Source of the DNA: Deltaproteobacteria bacterium
GTDB lineage: Bacteria > Myxococcota_A > Polyangia > DRWM01 > JAAZOP01
Direction: 5' to 3'
DNA: 64,000 bases
Assembly: GCA_016218815.1 (NCBI GenBank)
Contig: JACRCX010000022.1
Location: forward strand, 1 to 64,000
The notes beneath the pieces were generated by a model that was not told where the DNA came from, searched no databases, and saw only the letters and a program-made list of their open reading frames with translations. Positions 27,011 to 35,954 of the stretch are shown here, one piece after another (the stretch's first letter is position 1; the number at the start of each line of letters is the position of its first letter). The translations under genes and the position numbers were made by a program.

Positions 27011-27637
27011 ATGGCGAAGCGATTGGCACGGCCGGGAGAGAACCTGGGCGGAGGCTTGCCGGGGACGGGTTCCAGGGCGTGCGCGTTCCTTGCCGCAGGT
27101 CGGGTACTGACAATCGGGATGGCGATGGTCGGTCTGTCGTGCGGTCCGCCCGCCGCAACGGGGACGCTGGCGCCGTCGCGGCCATGGCAGGACTCGCTGG
27201 GCGAGGTCTTCGACGACGGGTTCGACTTCGTGGCGCCGCTGCGGTCGATCGTCGGGACGCCGTGGTTCGACGACTACGGTACGCAGCTCGAGCGGCGACT
27301 GGACGAGTCCGACGTGGTCGCGGTGGTCTCGCTCCGTTCGATCGTCCCGCCCGTCGACCGCGGGTTCGGGGCGGTGGATGTCGTGGTGGTCGAACCGCTG
27401 GCCGGCGGCGTGGAGCGCGGCGCGATTCTGCACCTGGACGTCGCGGCCGGCTCGGCGGCCGCGGCGCGCATCGCCGACGAGCGGGCGCGCATCGAGGCAA
27501 CCGGACGATTCGTGGCCTACGTCCGGCTGTACGCGGACGAGCTGGGCGCCACGCGGACGCATTGGCACCTCTCCCCGGACGATCCGGATCTTGTGAATAC
27601 GATCCGTCGGGCCACGCATCCGCCCGCTCCGCCGTGA
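27011..27637 (+). CDS. Hypothetical lipoprotein
   Basis: 208 residues if started at ATG 27011; an in-frame ATG at 26957 would add 18 residues. A hydrophobic segment ends in GMAMVGLSCGPP, a plausible lipidation site, though the n-region is long. The mature part has charged and valine-rich strands (ESDVVAVVSLRSIV, AVDVVVVEPLAGG) and RFVAYVRLYADELGATRTHW near the end. No recognised domain. It is divergent from the activator, and a TGCAT-type repeat starts 23 bp after its stop. Function unknown. Confidence 0.6.
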   Translation: MAKRLARPGENLGGGLPGTGSRACAFLAAGRVLTIGMAMVGLSCGPPAATGTLAPSRPWQDSLGEVFDDGFDFVAPLRSIVGTPWFDDYGTQLERRLDESDVVAVVSLRSIVPPVDRGFGAVDVVVVEPLAGGVERGAILHLDVAAGSAAAARIADERARIEATGRFVAYVRLYADELGATRTHWHLSPDDPDLVNTIRRATHPPAPP

Positions 27638-27660
27638 GGAGAAGGCCACCGGAATTGCCG

Positions 27661-27699
27661 GAAATGCAAGATGCAAAACATGCAATGGCAAATGAGGAA
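27661..27699 (-). repeat. TGCAT-rich interspersed repeat, copy 2 (inverted)
   Basis: Plus strand reads GAAATGCAAGATGCAAAACA followed by TGCAATGGCAAATGAGG, the reverse complement of the copy at 28078-28120. The two copies face each other across the four-helix-bundle gene. Confidence 0.75.
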
Positions 27700-27704
27700 C
27701 GGGG

Positions 27705-28082
27705 TCAGGCACGACGGCGGGCGGTGACGATCGAACGACCGATGATCATCGCGAGTTCTTCGGCCTCCTGGAGAATGCTCGCGAGGCGCACTCCTGGGAG
27801 GAGTTCCCCTCGCGCGATGATGCGCAGCCAGTAGCGGGACTCGCGCAGCTCCTTCAGGACGATCCCCAGCTTGTGGATGAAGTCGGCCTTGCTCTCGGCG
27901 CCTCGAGCTTCCTCGTAGTTGGCCCCTGGCGAGGTGGCGCACCGCAGAAGCTGACCCGCGACGTGTCGGCCCGGAAGCGTTCGCGGCAGCGTCCTTGCCA
28001 CCGTCAACGCTCGAACCGCGAACGCCTCCAACCGCTCCGAGATGTTCTCTCCCTTCATCTCGCTTCCCATTTCCCCCTTCAT
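27705..28082 (-). CDS. Four-helix-bundle protein (S23/23S rRNA intervening-sequence family)
   Basis: 125 residues with helices matching the four-helix-bundle family found in 23S rRNA intervening sequences and related to diversity-generating-retroelement accessory proteins: RCATSPGANYEEARGAESKA, then DFIHKLGIVLKELRESRYWL and ELAMIIGRSIVTARR. The start is uncertain: ATGs occur at 28082 and 28058, and the N-terminus MKGEMGSEMKGEN comes from purine-rich repeat-like DNA. It is bracketed by inverted TGCAT-type repeats on both sides. No rRNA gene or reverse transcriptase is present. Function in this context is unknown; binding to nucleic acid is inferred from the family's electrostatics. Confidence 0.8.
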   Translation of the reverse strand: MKGEMGSEMKGENISERLEAFAVRALTVARTLPRTLPGRHVAGQLLRCATSPGANYEEARGAESKADFIHKLGIVLKELRESRYWLRIIARGELLPGVRLASILQEAEELAMIIGRSIVTARRRA

Positions 28083-28120
28083 TTTGCATTTCTCATTGCA
28101 TGTTTTGCATTTTTCATTTC
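28078..28120 (+). repeat. TGCAT-rich interspersed repeat, copy 3
   Basis: TGCATTTCTCATTGCATG followed by TTTTGCATTTTTCAT, nearly identical to 3932-3970 and inverted relative to 27661-27699. It overlaps the first codons of the four-helix-bundle gene. Confidence 0.8.
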
Positions 28121-28225
28121 CGCTCCCCCTCTCCGCCTCCCCCCCATCGCGCCGCCGCCGCCGCCCGTTGCGTCCTCGATCATCTCGCCTTCTCCGCCCG
28201 CGCCGATCATGTAAGATGCCGCCCG

Positions 28226-29608
28226 ATGAACCGGACCTCTGTCAGCCTCATCTACGGTGCCGCTCGCAAGACGCTGTCGTTCCCCGACTCGTTCCTCGCC
28301 GGCGATGCCATCACGCCCCGCGCCCTCGCGGGCGCGCGCCTGCCGGCCGAGGCGTTCGCCGAGGCTTTGGCGCATCCCGACGGCACGCCGCCGTTGCGCG
28401 AGCTGGCGGCCGGACGTCGCGTGGGGATCGTCTCCGCGGACGAGTTCCGGGCGGGTCTCCAGAAGGAGATCATGGACGTGCTGTTGGGCGAGATCGTGGC
28501 GGGCAGGCCGGCGTCGGTGACGCTGCTGTTCGCCACCGGCTCGCACAATCCGGCCATCTACACCCGCAACCTCGCTCCGGCGGCCGAGGAGCTGGCACGG
28601 CGGCACGGCGTCAACCTCCGCATCCACGGGCACGACTGCGACACGTCCCCGCACCACGACGTCGGCAGGACTCCGATGGGCTCGCCGGTCCTGATCGACG
28701 ACCTCCTGCTGTCGGCCGACCTGCGTGTCTACGGGCACGAGTCGAAGCACCACTACATGTGCGGCTACTCGAACATCGACAAGCTCGTGCTGCCGGGCGT
28801 GGCGGGGCGGCGTTCGATCGAGGCCAACCACAAGCGAGCGCTCGACCCTGACAGCCGCGGCGGCCGCGCGGTCTACCACCCTGATCCGAAGCGGCGGAGC
28901 AACCCGTTCGCAGAGGACGCGCACGATGCGCGCCTCTTGTCGGAGCGATTCCGGCTCGACGGCGAACGCCTGGTCGAAGCTCCGGCGGCGACCTTCGCCC
29001 TGGACATGATCTCGGAGGGCGGCAAGGTGCAGTGGTGCGCGGCGGGCAAGCCGGAGGCGCTCCAGCCGAAGATGGCGGTGGCCGTCGACGAGGCGGGCGG
29101 GTTCGAGGTCGACCGCGCGAAGTACGTCGTGCTCTCCCCGGGTGGTCCGCCGGCCAGCCAGACGCTGTACAGCGTGCAGAACTGCTTCGACATGGCGCTG
29201 CTGGGCGCCATCCGGCCCGGGGGCGAGGCGCTGGTCATCGCGCCGTGCGACGGTCGTCCCGACGTGCCGCCCGACGTGCGCGGCCTGGCCCCCGACGCCA
29301 ACTCCAAGGGCCTGTTCTACGACGGGCTGGTCAAGCTGCTGGCCCTGCCGTTCACCGAGGCCGAGGCGTGGATTCGCGACCACTTCGAGCTGTACCTGTG
29401 GAAGACGCACCGGGTGCTGCGGCTGCTCAAGGTCGACGGGGTGAAGCTCTGCCTGCACTCCGAGCTGGCGCCGGAGAAGGTCGCCGCCGCCGGCATCGTG
29501 CCCGTCGCCGACCCGCAGGCGTGGATCGACGAGCGCGCCGCGCGCGGCGACGGCAAGTGCCACGTCGTCGACAACGGCAACCGGCTGTTCATCTCCGGGC
29601 GGAATTGA
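28226..29608 (+). CDS. LarA-family nickel-dependent racemase homologue
   Basis: 460 residues (LarA/DUF2088 family). The residues that hold the nickel-pincer nucleotide and act as acid/base in lactate racemase have counterparts: His107 (ATGSHNP), His175/176 (ESKHHYMCGYS), Lys186 (NIDKLVLPG) and His202 (EANHKRALD), at spacings very close to LarA's 108/174/184/200. The segment HDCDTSPHHDVGRTPMGSPV is also typical. It probably racemises or epimerises a 2-hydroxy acid in the cytoplasm; the substrate is unknown. No larB, larC or larE cofactor genes are nearby. ATG 28226 is the only start that keeps the conserved N-terminus. A GATGGACACC repeat begins at its stop codon. Confidence 0.82.
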   Translation: MNRTSVSLIYGAARKTLSFPDSFLAGDAITPRALAGARLPAEAFAEALAHPDGTPPLRELAAGRRVGIVSADEFRAGLQKEIMDVLLGEIVAGRPASVTLLFATGSHNPAIYTRNLAPAAEELARRHGVNLRIHGHDCDTSPHHDVGRTPMGSPVLIDDLLLSADLRVYGHESKHHYMCGYSNIDKLVLPGVAGRRSIEANHKRALDPDSRGGRAVYHPDPKRRSNPFAEDAHDARLLSERFRLDGERLVEAPAATFALDMISEGGKVQWCAAGKPEALQPKMAVAVDEAGGFEVDRAKYVVLSPGGPPASQTLYSVQNCFDMALLGAIRPGGEALVIAPCDGRPDVPPDVRGLAPDANSKGLFYDGLVKLLALPFTEAEAWIRDHFELYLWKTHRVLRLLKVDGVKLCLHSELAPEKVAAAGIVPVADPQAWIDERAARGDGKCHVVDNGNRLFISGRN

Positions 29609-29640
29609 AACCACCGATGGACACCGATGGACACCGATAG
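29607..29640. repeat. Decamer array CCGATGGACA, copy 1
   Basis: GAAACCACCGATGGACACCG followed by ATGGACACCGATAG, about three 10-base units, starting at the LarA-like stop codon. It matches 38774-38808. Confidence 0.8.
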
Positions 29641-29700
29641 GGGCACGAGGGGGAGGATGGCAGGGGGGCTCCGTGCCGTTCCGCTCTCGCCCGGTGGCCC

Positions 29701-31185
29701 GTGACCAAGAGCCAGGGACCAGGAACCAGCGACGGGTCGAAAGCCGTCGTCCTCCTGTCGGGCGGGATGGACTCGACCGTCTGCGCCGCGATGGCGCGCG
29801 CCGGCGGCTTCGAGGTCCACGCGCTGACGGCGCGGTACGGCCAGCGCCACACCGTGGAAATCGAGGCCGCCCGTCGCGTCGCCGGCGCTCTCGGCCTGGC
29901 TTCCCACACCGTCGTCGACCTCGATCTTCGCGCCATCGGCGGCTCTGCCCTCACCGCGGACATTCCCGTTCCCAAGACCGCCGCAGCGGCGCCCTCTCGC
30001 AGCTCCCAGCGCGCCGCTCACGACTCCCGACTCATGACTCCCGACTCCCCACCCACAGCTCACGGTTCACAGCTCACAGCTTCTTCCATCCCTGCCACCT
30101 ACGTCCCGGCGCGCAACACCATCCTCCTCGGCCTCGCGCTGGGCCACGCGGAGGTGCTCGGAGCACGCGACGTCTTCATCGGCGTGTCGTCGGTCGACTA
30201 CTCCGGCTACCCGGACTGCCGGCCGGCGTTCATCGAGGCGTTCGAGCGGCTGGCACGGTTGGCGACGAAGGCCGGCGTCGAGGGCGCTCCGTTGCGCATC
30301 CACGCTCCGCTCCAGAATCTGACAAAGGCCGAGACCATCCGGCGGGGTCTGGAGCTCGGCGTCGACTTCTCGCTCACCCACACCTGCTACGACCCGGCGC
30401 CCGACGGCGCCGCCTGCGGCGCCTGCGACTCCTGCCGGCTGCGCAGGGAAGGGTTCGCCGCCGCGGGCGTCCCCGACCCCACCCGCTACGCACCGTCCGT
30501 CCCGGTCCGGAACGAAGAACGAAAAACGAAAAACGAAAAACGCCCACTCCGTGTGTTGGAGATCTACCGCACCATCCAGGGCGAGACGACGTTCGCAGGG
30601 GAGCCCTGCGTCATCGTGCGCCTCGCCGGCTGCCCGCTCCGGTGCTCGTACTGCGACACCGAGTACGCGCGCGAGGCCGAGGGCCTGGAGCTGTCGCTCG
30701 ACGAGGTCATCCGCTCGGTCCGCGACCTGGGACCCGGCATCGTCGTGCTGACCGGGGGCGAGCCGCTGGCGCAGGAGTGCGGCGCCGAGCTGGCCCGCGC
30801 GCTGGCGGACGACGGCCGCACCGTGCTGCTCGAGACCTCCGGCGCCTTCGACACGGCGATGGTCGACCCGCGCGTGCGCCGCATCCTCGACGTCAAGACG
30901 CCCGGCTCCGGCATGGAGGCGCGGAACCTGCCGGGGAACCTCGCGACGTTGCGCCGGCTGGATGAAGTGAAGTTCGTGCTCGTCGACCGGGCCGACTACG
31001 AGTGGGCGCGGGATCTCGTGCGCAAGGCGCGGCTGGCGGAGAAGTGCACCGTGCTGTTTTCCCCGGTGGCGGGGAAGCTGCAGCCCGCCGACCTGGCGAA
31101 GTGGATCATCGACGACGAGCTGCCGGTACGGTTGCAGGTGCAGTTGCACCGGGTGATCTGGCCGGAGAGGGACCGGGGAGTGTAG
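29701..31185 (+). CDS. queC-queE: QueC-QueE fusion, preQ0 pathway
   Basis: 494 residues from GTG 29701. Residues 15-262 are QueC (7-cyano-7-deazaguanine synthase): PP-loop [49 protein letters not shown] and zinc Cys residues in THTCYDP and [15 protein letters not shown]. Residues 282-494 are QueE (radical-SAM 7-carboxy-7-deazaguanine synthase): [20 protein letters not shown], the CPLRCSYC cluster motif and VVLTGGEPL. QueE makes CDG and QueC turns CDG into preQ0, so the fusion joins consecutive steps of queuosine synthesis. Heptamer arrays lie in the gene at four places: the first 10 codons, two adjacent arrays in a QueC insert (residues 108-127), and the inter-domain linker (residues 271-280). 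A GTG near 30553 could start a separate QueE. No queD or queF is seen. Confidence 0.9.
   Translation: MTKSQGPGTSDGSKAVVLLSGGMDSTVCAAMARAGGFEVHALTARYGQRHTVEIEAARRVAGALGLASHTVVDLDLRAIGGSALTADIPVPKTAAAAPSRSSQRAAHDSRLMTPDSPPTAHGSQLTASSIPATYVPARNTILLGLALGHAEVLGARDVFIGVSSVDYSGYPDCRPAFIEAFERLARLATKAGVEGAPLRIHAPLQNLTKAETIRRGLELGVDFSLTHTCYDPAPDGAACGACDSCRLRREGFAAAGVPDPTRYAPSVPVRNEERKTKNEKRPLRVLEIYRTIQGETTFAGEPCVIVRLAGCPLRCSYCDTEYAREAEGLELSLDEVIRSVRDLGPGIVVLTGGEPLAQECGAELARALADDGRTVLLETSGAFDTAMVDPRVRRILDVKTPGSGMEARNLPGNLATLRRLDEVKFVLVDRADYEWARDLVRKARLAEKCTVLFSPVAGKLQPADLAKWIIDDELPVRLQVQLHRVIWPERDRGV
29703..29730. repeat. Heptamer array at the queC start
   Basis: Four 7-base units, GACCAAG, AGCCAGG, GACCAGG and AACCAGC, cover codons 2-10 of the QueC-QueE gene. 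They are similar in wording to the GAACCAA array at 6779-6799. Confidence 0.6.
30022..30081. repeat. Two consecutive heptamer arrays inside queC
   Basis: Positions 30022-30049 hold four GACTCCC units (the second is GACTCAT). Positions 30054-30081 hold four CACAGCT units (the second is CACGGTT). They encode a Ser/Pro/His-rich insert between the IPVPK and TYVPARN segments of QueC. Confidence 0.85.
30513..30540. repeat. Heptamer array forming the QueC-QueE linker
   Basis: Four exact-register units, CGAAGAA then CGAAAAA three times, encoding the lysine/asparagine-rich linker [11 protein letters not shown] between the two enzymes. Confidence 0.9.
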
Positions 31186-31217
31186 ACGGGCAAGGACCGG
31201 AAGGGAGCACCGGCAGA

Positions 31218-31378
31218 GGAGAGGTGGAGAGGCCGACTGGAGAGAGGGAGAGGTGCCGTGATTCAGGTCCCCTGGCGCGGCGCTCCGAAGGCCCGGAACG
31301 GAGTCGAAGGGGCGCCGCGCCAGGGCATCTGCAGCCCGGAGCCTCCCCACCTCTCCAGCCGACCTCTCCACCTCTCCA
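31218..31378. repeat. Nested inverted repeat between queC-queE and murG
   Basis: Outer arms: GGAGAGGTGGAGAGG words at 31218-31254 and their imperfect reverse complement at 31342-31378. Inner arms: a perfect 14-bp stem, CCCTGGCGCGGCGC (31270-31283) with GCGCCGCGCCAGGG (31312-31325). The two genes are convergent, so this could end both transcripts. Confidence 0.75.
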
Positions 31379-31430
31379 CGTCCGGATCCGGCAGGGCTGA
31401 CGCGCCGTCACCAGCCGTAGGATCAATCGT

Positions 31431-32624
31431 TCAGGACCCGACACCCGGGAGTAGCATCGCGATCTCCTCCACGATGCGCTCCGCGGCGCCGGGCACGTGC
31501 GAGGCGCGGATCATCTCACCCATGGCGCGGCGCGCGTCCCCGTTGCGGCGCAGCTCGAGCACGGTGTGCGCGAGCGCCTGGGGATCGATCGCGGCGATGC
31601 GGCCGATCGCGGGATCATCCTCGTCCCGTTCCGCAACGACTTTGGCGGCACCGTTCGTCTCGAGCGATCGGGCGTTCGCGGTCTGGTGGTCGCCGGGCAG
31701 GCCCTTCTTGGGAACGATGATGGCGGGAAGGCCGCAGGCCTGGACCTCGGACAACGTGCCGGCACCCGCGCGGCAGACGACGACGTCGGCAGCGGCGTAG
31801 GCGGTGCCGATGGGATCGAGGAAGTCCGCGGCGCGGTAACGGGACACGCGGTCGGGGGGCAGCGCGAGGGCTGCGACGATCCGGGAGGTATCACGCTGCG
31901 GGTCATAGTCCGCGCCCGAGTAGCGGCCCGTGCCGTGAAGGACGAACACGCCGGGCTCGGCAAGGAGGGCGGGCAGGGCGGCGGCGATGCCGCGGTTGAT
32001 CGTCCGGGCACCGAGGGATCCGCCGAAGGCGAGGACCACGAAGGCGTCGGGGGGGAGGTCGAGCTTCCGCCGGGCTTCGGCGCGTTCGATGCCGCCGATC
32101 TGCGTGCGCAGCGGGTAGCCCGAGTGGAAGGCGCGGGCCGAGGGGAAGAACCCGAGGGACTCAGGAAAAGTGACGGCGACGCGATCCACGCGCCGGCCGA
32201 CGAGGCGGTTGAGCTTGCCGGGCACGGCGTTCTGCTCGTGGACGAGCGTCGCGGGGCGCCTGTCGCGCGAACGGGGAAGGACCGCGCCCACGGCGGCGAG
32301 GAGCACGGGAGCGGAGGCGTACCCGCCGGTACCGATCACGGCTTCGGGCGCGATTTCGTCGAGGATCTTCCGCGCCTCGCGCACGCCGGCGGCCAAGGTC
32401 CAGGCGAACTTCGCCATTCCGACGACGTCGTGCAGCGGGGGCATGCCCGAGGCGGGCACGAAGCGCAGCTCAAACCCGAGGGCTGGGACGATCTTTTCCT
32501 CGGCCCGCCCGCGAATGCCGGCGAAGACGAGGCGGACGTCGGGCCAGCGCCGGCGCAGCGCCTCGGCGATCGCGACCGCAGGATAGACGTGTCCCCCGGT
32601 TCCGCCGCCGGAGAGAAGGATCGT
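31431..32624 (-). CDS. murG: MurG, lipid II synthase; no canonical start codon in place
   Basis: Up to 397 residues. MurG transfers GlcNAc from UDP-GlcNAc to lipid I at the inner membrane in peptidoglycan synthesis. Family features: N-terminal ILLSGGGTGGHVYPAVAIAE (32621 downward), VPASGMPPLHD, APEAVIGTGGYASAPVLLAA, LVHEQNAVPGKLNR, FGGSLGARTIN and the donor site VVVCRAGAGTLSEV with GLPAIIVPKKGLPGDHQTAN. The conserved N-terminal glycine loop lies upstream of the first usable GTG (32459). In that frame I find no ATG, GTG or TTG between the stop at 32703 and 32459. The coordinate given starts at the ACG/ATC just before the loop. Translation may use a near-cognate codon, or a base may be wrong. 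It follows the lipoprotein stop by about 30 bp, without an evident Shine-Dalgarno. Confidence 0.85.
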   Translation of the reverse strand, partial: TILLSGGGTGGHVYPAVAIAEALRRRWPDVRLVFAGIRGRAEEKIVPALGFELRFVPASGMPPLHDVVGMAKFAWTLAAGVREARKILDEIAPEAVIGTGGYASAPVLLAAVGAVLPRSRDRRPATLVHEQNAVPGKLNRLVGRRVDRVAVTFPESLGFFPSARAFHSGYPLRTQIGGIERAEARRKLDLPPDAFVVLAFGGSLGARTINRGIAAALPALLAEPGVFVLHGTGRYSGADYDPQRDTSRIVAALALPPDRVSRYRAADFLDPIGTAYAAADVVVCRAGAGTLSEVQACGLPAIIVPKKGLPGDHQTANARSLETNGAAKVVAERDEDDPAIGRIAAIDPQALAHTVLELRRNGDARRAMGEMIRASHVPGAAERIVEEIAMLLPGVGS

Positions 32625-32652
32625 TCGAGGGGAGATCGGGACGGGCGTTGGA

Positions 32653-33312
32653 TCAGCCGCCGCCCGTGGAGACCGGCGGTGCGCAGAACGTCGCGGGGAA
32701 GATCACGAAGTTGGTGCAGATGTAGCCTTCATCGGTGCGGCAGTCGGCGTCGGCCGTGGCTTCCGTGCAGCTCTTCATGCAGCCGCGGGGAGCGCCGAAC
32801 GCCGAGCCGTCCATGCAGTAGCCGTCCGCGCCGCACTCGCCGCCAGCCGCCGTGCAGTCGGAGGTGCAGTAGCCGTTCGGGAACGTGATGACCCCGATCA
32901 CCGGCACCGTGAGGTCCGTGATGCACAGGGCGCTCGGGCCCGTACAGTCGGCCGACGTCTCGCACGGGGAGCCCGTGTTGCGCGAGCCGCCGTCGCCGCC
33001 GCCGTCGCCGTGATCGCCCTCGGTGCCCATGCCGTCACCGTCGTGCATCACTTCGGCCTCTTCGACCACCTCGGCCTCCTCGACCACTTCGGCCTCGGCC
33101 TCTTCGGCCGCCTCGGCCTCGGCATCCGCCTCGACCACGACCTCGGCATCGGCGTCCGCGCCGGACGTCTGGCAGATGCCTTCGATGCAGACCGCCGGAG
33201 CGGTGCAAGCCGGGTTGCAGTCCCCGGCCGAGGTATCGTCGCCGCAGTGGACGGCGGCGTAGCCCACGACCAACACGCACGTCACGAGCACCAACAAACG
33301 GGTAAGCTTCAT
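32653..33312 (-). CDS. Acidic, Cys-containing lipoprotein
   Basis: 219 residues from ATG 33312, preceded by GAGGAGGAAACG. The N-terminal signal ends VVGYAAVHCGDD; Cys23 followed by GDD resembles myxobacterial lipoproteins, although the lipobox is poor. A first Cys cluster (CNPACTAPAVCIEGICQ) is followed by a long Glu/Ala/Val spacer (EVVVEADAEAEAAEEAEAEV) and Gly/Asp repeats. A C-terminal Cys-rich domain ends the protein (CETSADCTGPSALCITD, GYCTSDCTAAGGECGADGYC). Probably a surface protein with a stalk-like acidic spacer. Function unknown; its position upstream of murG is likely incidental. Confidence 0.75.
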   Translation of the reverse strand: MKLTRLLVLVTCVLVVGYAAVHCGDDTSAGDCNPACTAPAVCIEGICQTSGADADAEVVVEADAEAEAAEEAEAEVVEEAEVVEEAEVMHDGDGMGTEGDHGDGGGDGGSRNTGSPCETSADCTGPSALCITDLTVPVIGVITFPNGYCTSDCTAAGGECGADGYCMDGSAFGAPRGCMKSCTEATADADCRTDEGYICTNFVIFPATFCAPPVSTGGG

Positions 33313-33593
33313 CGTTTCCTCCTCGTTCCGGCCTACGGCGGTCCGGCCACCGCTCGGTCCCAATTGACCGCGCATCCTAGCACCCTGGCGACAACGTGCA
33401 AGTTCCAGCAAGCACCTCGCATCCGCTCGCTCAAGCTCGCGGTTCAGCGGGCAGAGCAGGGCCGCAACCTCTTCGCGTGAACACCTCGTCTCTCCCTGCC
33501 CACTAAGGCCCCGATGCCGCTGGCGGATTCGCGTGACGTGTGGTAAAAAATCGCGGTTCGCGGCACGGGACGAGCGGATTCGGGCGGAAGAGC

Positions 33594-35933
<2,340 letters not shown>

Positions 35934-35954
35934 CCGGGAGTCACGGACACGGGA

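Noticed and set aside
27274..27834. Possible extra small genes around the hypothetical lipoprotein
   Set aside because: All are alternative frames in GC-rich DNA with no ribosome-binding site or homology.
28078..28225. A CRISPR-like array because of repeated TGCAT words
   Set aside because: There are only two or three imperfect words without spacers of regular length, and no cas genes in the window.
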